A stretch of 64,000 nucleotides of DNA from Hypholoma sublateritium FD-334 SS-4 (lineage: Eukaryota > Basidiomycota > Agaricomycetes > Agaricales > Strophariaceae). Positions 45,913-58,012 of this stretch are shown piece after piece. The position numbers and the translations under genes were made by a program. The notes under the pieces are model-generated. The model ran no database searches. It had not been told where the DNA came from and saw only the letters and a list, made by a program, of their open reading frames with translations. The stretch lies in assembly GCA_000827495.1 (NCBI GenBank), contig KN817526.1, positions 434,001 to 498,000 on the forward strand, read 5' to 3'. The stretch's first letter is position 1, and every line of letters begins with the position of its first letter.

Positions 45913-48856
45913 TGAGATGGCAGAAGCTGCAATCAAACCCTGGCNTTGATCCCANCTNAAGTAGATTCCTGGCCTCAAAAATCCCTATGATCCTGGTAGC
46001 TCACCCGCCTTTTTTAAGGGTGTTAGACGTCCGAATACTTGATGAAAAAAGACGTCATACAGCGCACCGGCGAAAAATCGAAAAAAGTATATGTTTTCCG
46101 GACCTGTCGGGAAATCGGCATGGAGACGGCACCCTCCATCACCGCGCAGTTAGGAATTGTCCCCAGCGCATGCACATAGATGCACATGCACAGACATGCT
46201 GCACGGTGGAGCATCAGCGATATTATTAGCGGCAGATAGGAGGGTATTTGGGTACAAGTGGCCTTGGGCGAGGACAGCTTGCTATAATAGCCTTAGGATG
46301 GATGCGACTGTGCTTCTGGAGGTGTTGCGGATCTGCTTCTTGTTACATGTAACTAGTTCGGACGTTAGGGCGATCTTGTTCCAGTTCTGGCGCGTGTAAA
46401 AAGAGGTGAGATCTAACAGCTGAATTTGGGCGGCCATTTCAATGGGTGGTGTCAAGAAGTACGTTCCTATGATCACGACCGTGCGCTGTTAAGATAGATT
46501 TCTTCAGTGCACTATCTCTGGTCCGAAATTGGCAGGCGTCCACACGGGACCCGAGATCGAATGATCAGCAAGGTGGAATGCCTCATGTCGGAGTGGCCCT
46601 GTACTTGACAAGGATATAGATATAACAGTGTTTGTCGAAGGCTTGTTCTTGATTTAACTTCATCCCGGGATCAGGGAGGAACCTACATAAATTAGCACAA
46701 CTACAAAGCAGGCCGAATACAAACAAAAAAACGCAATGCTATGTAACTCTGGGTCCACTGCACACTGGCTTGTCCTTCATTAGATTAGTCTACCCCGCAC
46801 GCCGGAGGTAGCGGTCCTATAATAGGGATAGGCGCCCAAAATAAAAGTAAAAGCCCGTGATCATTTGATTCGTTATGTATGGTTTTGAATGTGATTTGGG
46901 GTGCGTTTCTGGACCTCCCTGGAGTGAAACCAAAACTGTAGGCACACTTCTGAGTATACAGAGGGTATTTGACTCTTTGAGTGGCATCCGAGGTAAAAGT
47001 TTCACATCGTGTAGGGTAAGAGTATTCGGGCGGCGACGGTACATGTATTCGCTTCGGAGACAACCTTCGAAGCCAGCACGAAAATTTGCCCGGTAATGGC
47101 ATATGTCAAATCAGTCGGCGTAGGCGAAGATCATAATCAAATGCACTAGTGTCCCAGGCAAGCGCCCGCACATTGACAGCCAAAAATACCAAGGGGCCCA
47201 CAGCGAAGGTGTGGACACCGCACCGCACCTGCTGTGGGGCGGAAAAGGTAAGCGCGCCTTCCCCAGATTCAGGGCGCCTATTTACATTTCGAGATGTATA
47301 AGCGCGCAGTAAGGAAGAAGGGTATACTAGACAGAAGCTAGACCTTGCCCGCCGGACCCGAGAGGTTATGCTGCAGCGACCCCGCAGGACGCGCCTTTAC
47401 GCCCACAGTGATCCGGTGCCGGACTCTAACCAACCAATTACATCTTCGATATTTCGCGCCGTGGCCTTTTACGGAGGTAAGGTGAGCCCGGGCCCTTCCA
47501 ATAGGGCGCCACTCTGAGGGTTAGCCCGTCCAGAGGAGGCTAGATGGCGCGGTGTATCCGCATCAAGCGCGTTGAACTTGCCGCTCCGGGGAAGTACTAA
47601 GGAGCCGGAACTGGGCCTGACGTCAGTGTTTGTATCCTGACGTCCGGATTGAGGTCTCCCGGCGGTGGCTGAATGCTGTGACTTGAACCCTTCTCTAGAC
47701 AAGACCAGGCCAAGCGACGGACGCACGGAATGGATTCACGGAATGTAAAGCGGGTCTTCGGGAGACGGAGTAATGGCTTGTCAGTAATGGTTTGAGTAAG
47801 CGTACCGCCCGTGGCACCTCGTCGTGCGTCAGCCGCGAAGGTCACTGGTGGACTGTGGTGGTCCGTGGATGACAAGCCGCTAGTGATGCTCAACAGAGGG
47901 AGATCGGTAGACCGGGTAATCAGATTGAGGTTCGAGATAATTTCGAGGAGATCAGAGTGGGTGGCACTGGCACGTTTATAATCATGCTTTGGTCTGATGC
48001 ACATGCATGTGGGTGCGACACGAAACGTGGGATGTCATCCGTTGCGCTTCATCAGCGCGAATGCTACTCACGCTGGCAGTTGGCGGTAAGGTGGTCGCTA
48101 ACCGTAGCGTGTGCGAGTGGTCCGACGGCGGCGGCTCGAGCATGCATTGCACACGTCTGTTTGCATTGGATGTGAGGATGTCATAGGATGTCATGCAGAG
48201 GAGGAGCCCGGCCGATTTGCATGACATCACGTAGTGTGCGCAGGACGCGTTTGTACGTCCCGGGCATGATTAAGTGACGCATTCGTAAGGGGGATTATGC
48301 AGGAATACGCAGTTGTGGGCGCCGTGAAATGCACCAGGCCGACAGGTAACTTGGTGAGACTCCTGAGGCCCGGGGCGCGATCCCGTGAGTGTCGGCAGTG
48401 AGTCCTCGGGATGCCAGCGTACACTCAACGCCGTCGGGCGGGAGCGTCGTTACACATGCCCCTGTACACATGTCGGCAACATTGGATCACGGGAGGCACT
48501 TGCCGGGACTCGGTGTGCATTTGTAAGGAGGGGCCGGGGCGGGTTGTTCAAAGTTGTTCACAGCAAGGCTGTTAGATTGGACCATGAATAGACAGAGCTG
48601 TGAACTCTGAAACGGCGAGGCGGATGATTTTCTTCTCTGATTGCTTTGTCAGCAAAGAGGGTGGCGAGATTGATGGAGGATCGAGATGCTTGGAGCTGAA
48701 GATGCTTGACCATCGGAGCAGCGTCCCTGGGACGAATCCCGACATCCTCGCGAATTCAAATCGCGGACATCGGACTGCTCCTGTATATAACAAACTCCAC
48801 CCATCCGCTTTTCCAACACAGTTCCGCTCGCCGTCCAATACCCTTCGTTAGCCACA
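45913..48856. other. Gene-poor region
   Basis: No gene recognised in 2.9 kb. Frames at 46785-47102 and 47597-48004 (minus) lack motifs. The 3' part from about 48600 is the promoter side of the F-box gene at 48857. Confidence 0.35.
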
Positions 48857-50424
48857 ATGTCCGCCACCACCACCCGCTCCACATGGCACCTACTACCCAC
48901 CGAGCTGAAGCTCGCCGTCGTGGAATCTCTCACTAATGGAGACATAAAGTCTCTTTCCCGCGTTGACCAGCGGACGTACCAGGCGTGCGTCCCTGCTCTG
49001 TTCAAGGTCGGTCCAGCCGCTCTTCTTCCGTTGCTCTGTTCTCACATGACGGCCGTAGACTGTATGTTTGGACAACATCGAGGCCATGGAGGCGTTCCTG
49101 GATGCCGTTCCCCGCGGCTACCTGGCGTATATCGAAAATCTTGACGTCTGCACCGCGCCCGCGAATCCACGCGCCATGCCAATGCTCGCCCGAGTGCGGT
49201 CCGACTTCATTATCGCTTTGCTGTCCGCTACCCCGCGGCTCGCTGCGCTGACACTCCGTGTCTCCGGTACGCTCGATAACAGCATCATCGCGCCGTTCCC
49301 CTATCTCCAGAACCTGCGCAAGCTGAGCATAGCCAATGTCGGCGACGAGGTTCGCGCTCCTTTGTACGTGTCCTAATTTCTTGATCCCCGGCCAGTCCTC
49401 TAATTGTATCTGCAGAAGCGAGCGCTTAGTCGTGTCGATTGCCTTCTCTATCCCACACCTCACCTCCTTCTCCCTCTCACGCGTCACCCGCTCTGCAATG
49501 TACGCCTCCGACCTTGCTGGGGTCAGTACCTACGTGCCACTCGCCACCGCCGACGTCGACATCCCAACCCCAGTAAGCCCAGCCCTCCCCGAGGGGACGC
49601 CCCTCTCCCTTCCTTCGATCCTCCTATTGCCAACCCTCAAGCGCCTCGCGCTTAAGGACACGCACCTCGGCGACGAGCGCTGGGGCACAGTCACACCGAG
49701 GTGCCGCCTCGAGGTGCTTGACCTTGGCGCGTGCGCGCACGAGGAGGAAGCTGTCAACAGCGCGTGCACCGCGCGAATCGTCGGCGCCGTCGGCGACAGC
49801 CTCAACGAGGTGGGAATAGGCAGCGCCATCGGGGGCGCAGACGACGACGCGGTCCCCACTCCCATAGCCACGAGCCCGATCAGCGGCAACGACGCCGCGC
49901 CCCAGCCACTCGCGTCATTGCGCCGCCTGCACATCAGCCCGTTCTTCCCTCTGGAGCGCGTCGTCGACACGATGTCTGCCCTCGCGGCGTCGCCTGTCGA
50001 GAGCGTGCGCATCGAGTGCTTCGCGGAGGACGTCGTGGACGTGTGTGCGCGCGTCGAAGAGTTCCTCACGCTCCGCGAGGGGCATGAGCGCGCACTGCGC
50101 GAAATGCGCGGGGCAAAGCCCGCCGACACCGACGCCGCAGAGCAGGGCGGGTGGTTCGCGCGCCTGCGCACAATCTGGGTTGGCGTCGCGGATGATGCGT
50201 CCACTTGCGACTCCACGAACTGCTGTGAGGACGAGGAGGAAAAAGAGGAGCGCCATGCAGCAGCCCGGCGCCTTGAAGCATTCTGCGCGGGACTCCGCCT
50301 CGGTGGCACCGTCCAGGACGAGACTCCGCGCTTCAAAATTCGAAGCAAGACCGTGGAGGAGAACGGTGTTGTGGCGCCTGTGACCGACGTCCGTCGGGGC
50401 AAGGGCCGTGCGATGACATTGTGA
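48857..50424 (+). CDS. F-box-like/leucine-rich protein
   Basis: Three exons, 48857-49006, 49059-49363 and 49416-50424, giving 487 aa. The N-terminus is F-box-like: STWHLLPTELKLAVVESLTN, LSRVDQRTYQACVPALFKTV. Leucine-rich segments follow (LAALTLRVSGTLD, LQNLRKLSIANVG, LKRLALKDTHLGD). Exon 3 is very GC-rich. The acidic run CCEDEEEKEERHAAARRLE near the C-terminus is unusual among the other F-box proteins here. The splice after FK uses a weak-looking GTCGGT donor, but it is the join that restores the frame. Likely SCF adaptor; substrate unknown. Confidence 0.72.
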
Positions 50425-53293
50425 GCGTCGAGCGCTGGACGTTCTCTCACGACGACAATAATGACAATGATGATACCCGTTTAAAGTAACTTATTCGTTT
50501 ATAATCTTCATTTGGTTCTTGGGTTTCTGTAATTCTAGTGTTGTATAATATCTTTCTTGGGATGTGCACTTGGGTTTCCTTTTTCTTGCTTTGCAAAGGG
50601 TGGGCATGAAACAGAAAGCAGCAGCCTAGTGTACCCGAAGTTCTGTCTAGGCAAGCTGGATGAGTGTAGGTCGGGACTTCGTATATGCGTGCCAATCCCA
50701 CGCATAGCATTTATTTTAGGTTGATGCAGATTGTGGCATAGATTCCAGGCGATAAAGGAGGGTACTTGAAGATAAGACCCGCATAATTATAGGCAATAGA
50801 CAGCGTCGGGACATTGTCCCCGAGATAGAGAATCATGATGCAGATCGTGGAGGCGAAGGGGGAACGAAGCAGCGGTAGGCTATGCCTACGAAGGCAAGGC
50901 GTAGAGAAGCGGAGTGATGCATGGACCAAGATTCGTTCGAGTTGGAGATTAAGCTTCGATTATTTTGTATGCGTTGGTGTCAGCTGGTGCATAGACTGCG
51001 CCACCGAACTGGGTGTCGGGTCGAGAGTGCCCAATGCGGGCGTCAGGAGATGCCACTGGCCCTGCATTGAAGATCCCAGAGAACCAAGTATGCCGACGCC
51101 GCCGACGATAAAACGTGTCCCTCCTACTCCTTAATCGAGAAGATGACCCACATATAGTAAGTATAGGATGTATGCGCACCAGGACGCCACGTACTTCCGA
51201 CCGTGAAGGTCGAATTGCGCGTTGGTGACAAATGTGCAGAATGGTCGGAGACCTGCTGGGATTTCAGCCCGGAACAACTATGCGCAGTCCGAGTCGGTAG
51301 ACGGCGGGATAAAAGAGTCCATGCGAAGCGCGGGCGTCATCCCTTGCCGTTCGGAGCGGGAGGAAGAGCAAGTAATTCGGGTTTGTTTGATTGAGAGCAG
51401 GCGTCCTAGACGCCCTGAACGCCTGACTGTGATCTGACAGTGGGCGCGCTTCCCTTTGTCCGGTTTAAACAAATATCATCTCGGGCAACAGACAAGCTGG
51501 GGATATCATGGCGGTCGGGGGTTGGGTTCCGTGGTTGAAAGCCGTTGAATGTTGCCAACTCGTATTTCGCTCCGCTTCAATTGAGAATCCCGAAGTGCCG
51601 TGCTTCGGCATCTCTAAATATGTAATCCTAAATAAAACTTGTGGCAAAACTACATTTCATCTGCTCTTCCTCCTGTCTGTCCAGTGTCGGGTCTCCGCGC
51701 AGCATACGCATTTCCTTATGTCTTCTGGAATATAAGAAAAGTGTTGTGTGTCCAGTCAATTTTTTCCCGGCAAGGACGCAGGTCTTAATATGGGTGTTCT
51801 AGTAGTAAACTGTACCCCGCATTCGAGTCAAGACTCGTTTCCGACTCGTAATTATCATAGAGCACGTACATAATCTATGCATCATACTGCGGCCTTCGCT
51901 TAGGCGTACTTTGCGACGAGAAAATACTTTCGTACTCGCCCGACGTTCACCGTGACTATCCCGCTCATAAGTACACAAGTCCGAATCAACCGCGCCGCAC
52001 GGATCGTAGAGTCACCTAAGACCTGCCGAGTCTAGTCCCCACTGCACAGTTGATTGGTATCCATTAATCAGAGCAGCCAAGAGCTTGCGGAAGAATGGGT
52101 TGTTTCTAGTTCTAGCTAGTTTACTCTTAACGCCTGGAAGAAGGGCCGGTGCAATCGCTGCTTCAAAAGCAAGAAAGGTCACGACTATATCTATTTTGAA
52201 AACTATACAAAACCTGACTCCGCTTTCTACTGATATAATGTAAGGATAGCTGACTCAACCGGGGTGCATAGTAAAATTATTATCGAGGAACTTTCAGTAC
52301 AACCGGAATGACCTACCCGTTTATGCCTAATTTATGTCCATCTGCATCAAACGTCTATAGCAGCATATCCTCCTATTTCGTTCCTAATACACAGCTTTAA
52401 GATGGACGAACTTCGGTGGCTTCTATTATTTACTCTGAGCTTAGCAGGATGACCCAGGTTCCATTTACTAATTGAACTGCGCTTTCCTAGGCTCGATACC
52501 CATATGCAAGCGTTAGTGGATTCCCTGCCAGTTATTTGCCCTTAAAATTAATGATGGCCTCTGTGCGGCCCTGCACTCTTCCTTCCTATGCAAGAAATCA
52601 TGTATCATATACCCGGTGCAAGCCCCTCTTCTCCTCTTTTACACTGCTTGAATCCTGGCTTCGTGATAACTGCGCATTACAAGATTATGGACGCATAAAT
52701 ATCTGTTTCACTTTGAAAAAATGTGATGGGCACTTTCCAGGTGGTAAATAAAATGTGTAGATCGCGGCGAGTTAAGAGATTCAAGAAAACACAGAAAGCT
52801 TTTTAACAGACATATTTTAAATTTAAATAACCCTTCGACACTTCCGAGTCAGTGCGAAAGCCATCAAGCCTGTGGGCGCTTAGCGTCAGCTCTCGGAACG
52901 TGCTGTCGAAATCTGACTCACTCCTGCGGTGATCCGACAAAATCCATTTGACGCAACATGCGGGAAAGCAAATTAATTAACACAATAATATATCAATACG
53001 CTTTTCGTTCGTTTTTCTCAATGAAACGTTACTGTCGCCTTATGATGATTCTCGACTGATGATAATCACGTTACCTAGTCGTGAGAAATTTAATATTCCT
53101 CAGAGTCCAATCACAGTCTCTCAATAAATTGTCTACGACTTGCACCCACGGCCAGCAATGTGCCAATAGCAGTCATCTCGACGGACTGCACTCGCTATTC
53201 CGCATACTATCATCAATACTTTTCCCCTATCTAGAGTTACCCATATTGTTCCTGTGAAATCAAACGACGGAGACCGGCAATTCACACGGCAAA
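50425..53293. other. Gene-poor region
   Basis: Nothing called in 2.9 kb. At about 52132-52230 a short frame reads AWKKGRCNRCFKSKKGHDYI, vaguely like a retroviral-type Gag zinc knuckle of a decayed retrotransposon, but the finger spacing is wrong and the frame is broken soon after. A minus-strand frame at 50949-51179 is unrecognised. Confidence 0.3.
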
Positions 53294-54745
53294 ATGAAGA
53301 GAAATATCAATACAGGCAAGGGCAGTGGTAACAAATTCGAAGCATCTATCCGCCGCCTCCCTTTCGACATTCTGCACCAAATTGCAATGTACAACCTGCC
53401 TGTAGACCCTGATATCACTTTCAAACAGTTTCTGTTGCCGTTTGGAAGGGTTTGCGCCGCGTGGAGGGAGGCAATACTGTCTTCGCGGCGGCTCTGGACA
53501 ACGTTGTACATCGTCATCCGAACACCAGGTTCGCTCAAAGATGCCGCTGTCAATGAATGGTTTAGGCGCGCCGGCGACCGTCCTACCACATTGTACATCG
53601 ATTTCAAAATTGTTGTCGCAATTCCTAGTGCAGAACTGGATCGCTTTTTTACATCATTATCTCTGTCCTTCATCCATCTTTCCCACCTGGGACTTCGTGC
53701 ACCAGCCATTCCAGATCTGCATCCTCTTCTAGGACTACCTCTGCAATGGAATTTTCCAAAATTGCGACAATTGGATATTCGCAGCCTATACCCTGGACTT
53801 CGCAATCGAGAATCACCCCCAGCAAAGTTTTTCATGACTGCTCCACCACTTACCTCACTCACGCTGAACTCGCGACTTGATATTTCCGAATTACACCCCC
53901 TTCTTATTTGGTCGCAAATGTTACATCTTTCCTTCTCACACCCTATCAATGTAAATGAATGGTTCAACCTCATGAAACGGGTAGTCAACTTGCAAACCGC
54001 TTTCTTTAGCCTGTCGGGGCTTCCAGGCAAGAGACTCATTCCCCAGCCACTCTTCATACACCCTTGTCTGCTGACCCTATCACTCGTCTTCAATCAGAGT
54101 TGCTCCAGTATCCCCCTGCGCCACATTATGCAAATGCTCCACCCTTCAAAACTCAAGATGTTACAGGTTTTCCGTGAAGATGACGACCCTCAAGGATTTG
54201 GTCTCCCCAGGCCCTCGGATTCGGACACCGAGTTTCCTGTCGGTAATTCGAGACTTCTGGAAAAGTTGGAATCATTTTCAATACGATTTCATTCCGACGA
54301 AAACCTGAGAACACTTTTACTTAGAACACCTAACTTGCGTACACTTTCAGTCCGGATGGAAGGGACAACGTTTGCCTACAGACTTGTATCCAGCCTATCA
54401 CACACTGGTGCCGAGCACGTCCTGCCTCGACTCTCCTCCTTGCGGATTATAATAGGTGCACGGACAGGCTCGGGGTCAACGTACCAAAGTTTCCTTGCGT
54501 TAGACAACCTACTTCGTTCAATAAAGCCCATCGGCCGCGGGACCCTGCCATGCGGATGCCAGCCTCTTCAGACATTAAACCTGCACTTCGAGGGGCAGCA
54601 CCAAGGTCCTCAGATTCCAGATGGATATGTCGCCGAATGCATGGAAGGTGGGCTGGACGTTAAGATCGTTCATGGCCGTGTTTCAAACTCTGACTCATTG
54701 GACGACATTATACCACGTCCTAAATCATTTGATAACATTCAATGA
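53294..54745 (+). CDS. F-box-like protein
   Basis: Intronless, 483 aa. The F-box-like region is IRRLPFDILHQIAMYNLPVD, then FLLPFGRVCAAWREAILSSR with RLWTTLYIVI, a common agaricomycete variant with a short insertion between helices. The remainder is leucine-rich (LTSLTLNSRLDISEL, LRTLLLRTPNLRTLSVRM). A putative SCF ubiquitin-ligase adaptor with unknown target. The ATG at 53294 is the first in frame and gives a basic N-terminal tail. No introns are needed. The gene converges on the SHMT gene with a 0.6-kb spacer. Confidence 0.8.
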   Translation: MKRNINTGKGSGNKFEASIRRLPFDILHQIAMYNLPVDPDITFKQFLLPFGRVCAAWREAILSSRRLWTTLYIVIRTPGSLKDAAVNEWFRRAGDRPTTLYIDFKIVVAIPSAELDRFFTSLSLSFIHLSHLGLRAPAIPDLHPLLGLPLQWNFPKLRQLDIRSLYPGLRNRESPPAKFFMTAPPLTSLTLNSRLDISELHPLLIWSQMLHLSFSHPINVNEWFNLMKRVVNLQTAFFSLSGLPGKRLIPQPLFIHPCLLTLSLVFNQSCSSIPLRHIMQMLHPSKLKMLQVFREDDDPQGFGLPRPSDSDTEFPVGNSRLLEKLESFSIRFHSDENLRTLLLRTPNLRTLSVRMEGTTFAYRLVSSLSHTGAEHVLPRLSSLRIIIGARTGSGSTYQSFLALDNLLRSIKPIGRGTLPCGCQPLQTLNLHFEGQHQGPQIPDGYVAECMEGGLDVKIVHGRVSNSDSLDDIIPRPKSFDNIQ

Positions 54746-55339
54746 TTTTGAAAGAGTGGCGGCAATTTTCAAAACCGGATCTCCAACGGATCTCAGCAAC
54801 AAGACAAGGGCAAGGAGAACGGGTTCAATATCCAGGTCGCCTTCAGACGAGACCCAACTTTAGATTAAAGTAAGATATCATGCACGATAGTGTACGGTGA
54901 TGGCTGGTCTCCCGTAGGTAAACCTGATATGCTGATGAAGCAGTCGATCAGTTGCTGATAGACAAGATCGACATTCGTCTGATGGTGCCGTAGTATCAAA
55001 AACGTACACGAGGGCTCACCCCTTCCAATCGCTATAGCATGGCAGTCCAGGAAAGTCGATAACAAGCTGTGCAGAGAGTATACATTGCAACCGTCTAACA
55101 ATGCTACGTGATGGTCTGTGAGGGGGAAGATGGTGGTAAATGGCACTAGAAATACAGCAGCGGACAATGTTGAAGTCCGCGAAAATTCTATCATATCCAA
55201 GGTAATAAGCTAACAAAAATGACCGTTGAATCTTTTACGCCGCGCTGCGCCACCACGCACCCCCGCGGGCGCGCCCGCGCAGCCGACATCCGACGAAGCG
55301 AGAGCAGAGCAAAAATCGAGCGGCAGGCAATGCGCGTGC
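54746..55339. other. Intergenic between convergent genes
   Basis: 3' flanks of the F-box and SHMT genes. Nothing recognised. Confidence 0.4.
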
Positions 55340-57298
55340 TTACTCGTGGAGCCCTTCGGGCTTGGTGAGCGTCGACACGTCGACACCGGGGAGCGGCCAC
55401 TTCATCGCGAACTCCTGCACCTCCGAGCGGAGCTGCTTTACGAGCTGGAAGCCCTGCTTTCCCTCGGCAGGAACGGTAGCGACGCGTACGAAGTCCTTGA
55501 GCAGCTTCGTGCCCGCCTCCTTCTGCAGAAGCAGCGAGAGCTGCACGGAGCGGTGCAGGAAGTCCGCAACGACCTTGATGTCGTCCTCGCGCATGTCGCG
55601 CGACGTCAGCGCGGACGTGCCGAGGCGGATGCCACCGGGGACCTGCGCGGACGCGTCACCGGAGACGGCATTCTCTGCGGGGTGTGTGAGCGAGCGGAGG
55701 GTGAGGTGAGAGGAGCGGGTACGCACTGTTGATGGTGATGCCCATGAGATCGCAGACCTTCTCGACCTTGCTGCCGGTAAGCCCGATGGGGCGGAGATCC
55801 CAGAGGACCAGGTGGTTGTCCGTGCCGCCAGTCTGCAGTCTGTAACCGTGGCTGACGAGCGCGGCGGCCAGAGTGCGTGCGTTGGCGATGACCTGCTTAG
55901 CGTACTCCTTGAACTCCGGCTGGGCGGCCTGGAGAAGCGCGGTGGCGATGCCGGCAATGGTCTATTTTCGGATCCATAAATCTTTGCCGCAGATAAGATA
56001 AACGTAAACGGCACGTACATTGTTGTGGGGACCGCCCTGGCATGCGGGGAAGACAGCATCGTTGACGCGCTTCTCGAGGTCGGAGGCGTTTTCGAGGTCC
56101 TTGCGGAAGAAGATGAGACCAGCACGAGGACCACGGAGTGTCTTGTGACTAGAATTGCGCGTTACAACGGATTTAGGAGAGACGGGTTAAATGTGGAGAC
56201 ATACGTGGTGGTGGTGACAACATCGCAGTACTCGAAGGGGTTGTTCAGCTCCTGCGCAGCGACAAGACCGCTGGTGTGCGCAATATCAGCCATGAGCCAT
56301 GCGCCCTCGCGGGAAGCGGTCTTCTTCAACTCGGCGTAGTCCCAGTCGCGGGGGTAGGCAGAGGCACCGCAGATAATAAGGCGGGGCTTGAAAATTTTAG
56401 CTTGGGCGGAAAGAGCGGCGTAATCGATCAGGTTGGTCTCAGGGGTGATTCCGTATGGCAGAGACTGGAAGTAGATTGACGAGGCGGTCATTTTCTTCTT
56501 CGCGGTCTACGGAATCATGCACAACGGTCAGTTTGATTGACTACTAGAAGTGTTAATTTGGGTCAAACACGCACATAGTACCCGTGAGTGAGATGTCCGC
56601 CATCAGGAAGGCCAAGACCCATGAGACGGTCGTTGGGTTGAATGAGGGCGGTAAGAGCGGCGAAGCTGGAGGAAAGAAGTTAGCCAATGTAGATCCGTGC
56701 CCCCCGTATGTCGAAACATACTTTGCAGTCTAAAGGAATCTGTTTTTAGCCAAAGAAGAAAAGGTAAAAGTAGAAACAACGTACACTACCGGAGTAAGGC
56801 TGGACGTTGACGCCCCACTTTGCAGGGTCGAGGTTGAATGCCTGGAGGGCACGCTTGCGGCACAGGATCTCGAGCTCGTCGATGTACTCGTTTCCGCCAT
56901 AGTAACGAGCATTGGGGAGACCTTCAGAGTACTTGTTGGTCAGGATGGAGCCGTTGGCCTCCATGGTGGCCTGACTCGTCAAGTTCTGCGAAGAGAGTGA
57001 GCATTGTGCACTGGCATGCGCAGTTGGCCACGACGAACCTCTGAAGCAATGAGCTCGAGACCGGTGAACTGTCTCCATGTCTCCTTATCGATGATGTTCT
57101 TGACCTCTGGGTCGATCTCCGCGAGAGGCTGGTACAGGACCTTGTTCTAAAGACCAATAAGCACGGAGAAATGGTGTCTCTGCAGGCGGTGAGACATACG
57201 AAATTTGGGGTGTTGGCGGTGGACATCGTTTTGGAGATTAATCGATGGGAGATGAGAGGGTGGGTGCGCTGGAGAGGTCTGGATAGTAATCGCAACAT
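55340..57298 (-). CDS. Serine hydroxymethyltransferase, with alternative mitochondrial/cytosolic starts
   Basis: PLP enzyme that converts serine and tetrahydrofolate to glycine and methylene-tetrahydrofolate. Nine exons: 57298-57200, 57146-57039, 56985-56785, 56729-56722, 56665-56575, 56506-56205, 56148-56019, 55961-55727 and 55674-55340. Signatures are [73 protein letters not shown], the PLP-lysine motif [17 protein letters not shown] and the folate-region FFRKDLENA...[11 protein letters not shown]. Exon 4 is only 8 nt. From the ATG at 57226 (MSTANTPNF) the protein is 478 aa, a cytosolic form. An in-frame ATG at 57298 adds 24 residues, [20 protein letters not shown] followed by ISKT, an Arg-rich, acid-free presequence typical of mitochondrial import. 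One gene may thus make both isoforms. Confidence 0.93.
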
Positions 57299-57806
57299 CG
57301 CAAGTGCTTTCAAGTGCCAAATTTTGGCAAAGAGTCGGCTAAAACCGAATAGATCGTACGATCGGCCGTGAATAAAAATGCCGGCCTGGTCCGACGTGAC
57401 TCATATTAGCGCCTCGAGTTCAAATCCCCGTCAAACCTGCAACACACCTCAAGTTTTCGAGCGTAATATGAACCCCAACTGCCAGCGCTTTGATAGAGCC
57501 GGACGATTACGGGGAAATCAATCACCACACAGCGCAATTTATCTTCTTTCTACTCTGCGTAGGTCCATTTATACAGGCATCCTCCGCGGTGACTATTTCC
57601 AACCTCCCGTCTAGCTGTTGTGCTGAGCGCCTAAATCCAATCACAATCGAAATGCCCTCGAAGTTCTGGGACATGATGCATGACGGGTCAGATGTTCGCA
57701 AGAGATCAGTCATGGCCACGCTGTAGGTCCCGAAATCACCGGCGCTGCACTTTCATGGACACGGTTCGTATCTACCGTGGTTAAGCAGCCTGTGAACCCT
57801 GCTATT

Positions 57807-57808
<2 letters not shown>
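57299..57808. other. Spacer between SHMT promoter and LINE insertion
   Basis: SHMT upstream region on the minus strand, ending at the poly(A) end of the retrotransposon. No other feature recognised. Confidence 0.4.

Positions 57809-57841
<33 letters not shown>
57809..57841 (-). repeat. Poly(A) tail of the LINE (33 T on plus strand)
   Basis: An uninterrupted run of 33 T on the plus strand, i.e. A33 at the 3' end of the minus-strand retrotransposon, 171 bp beyond the ORF2 stop. This marks the insertion junction. Such a long pure tail suggests a young insertion. Confidence 0.85.
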
Positions 57842-57842
<1 letters not shown>

Positions 57843-58012
57843 GTTAAGTGTCTCGCAGTTGGCAGCTAGCTAAGCCGGCCCCTTCTGCGCACTGGTTTGG
57901 GCGAACCCGATATGAACTAGAGAGAGGAACCCTGGAGGAATGTTTTATACACGCTGTACGAGCAGTGTGGGAGTCCAAAGTACGACGGATCTACCACCAC
58001 CCCCGTAGCATC

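Noticed and set aside
52132..52230. Gag-like zinc knuckle of a decayed retrotransposon
   Set aside because: CNRC...GH spacing does not match CX2CX4HX4C and the frame is not continued by RT, protease or integrase motifs.
57370..57460. tRNA gene suggested by a GTTCAAATCCCC B-box-like string
   Set aside because: No matching A box, T stem or acceptor stem could be folded around it.
57809..57841. Poly-T as a terminator or simple sequence repeat of its own
   Set aside because: Its position directly after the LINE 3' UTR on the minus strand makes it the element's poly(A) tail.
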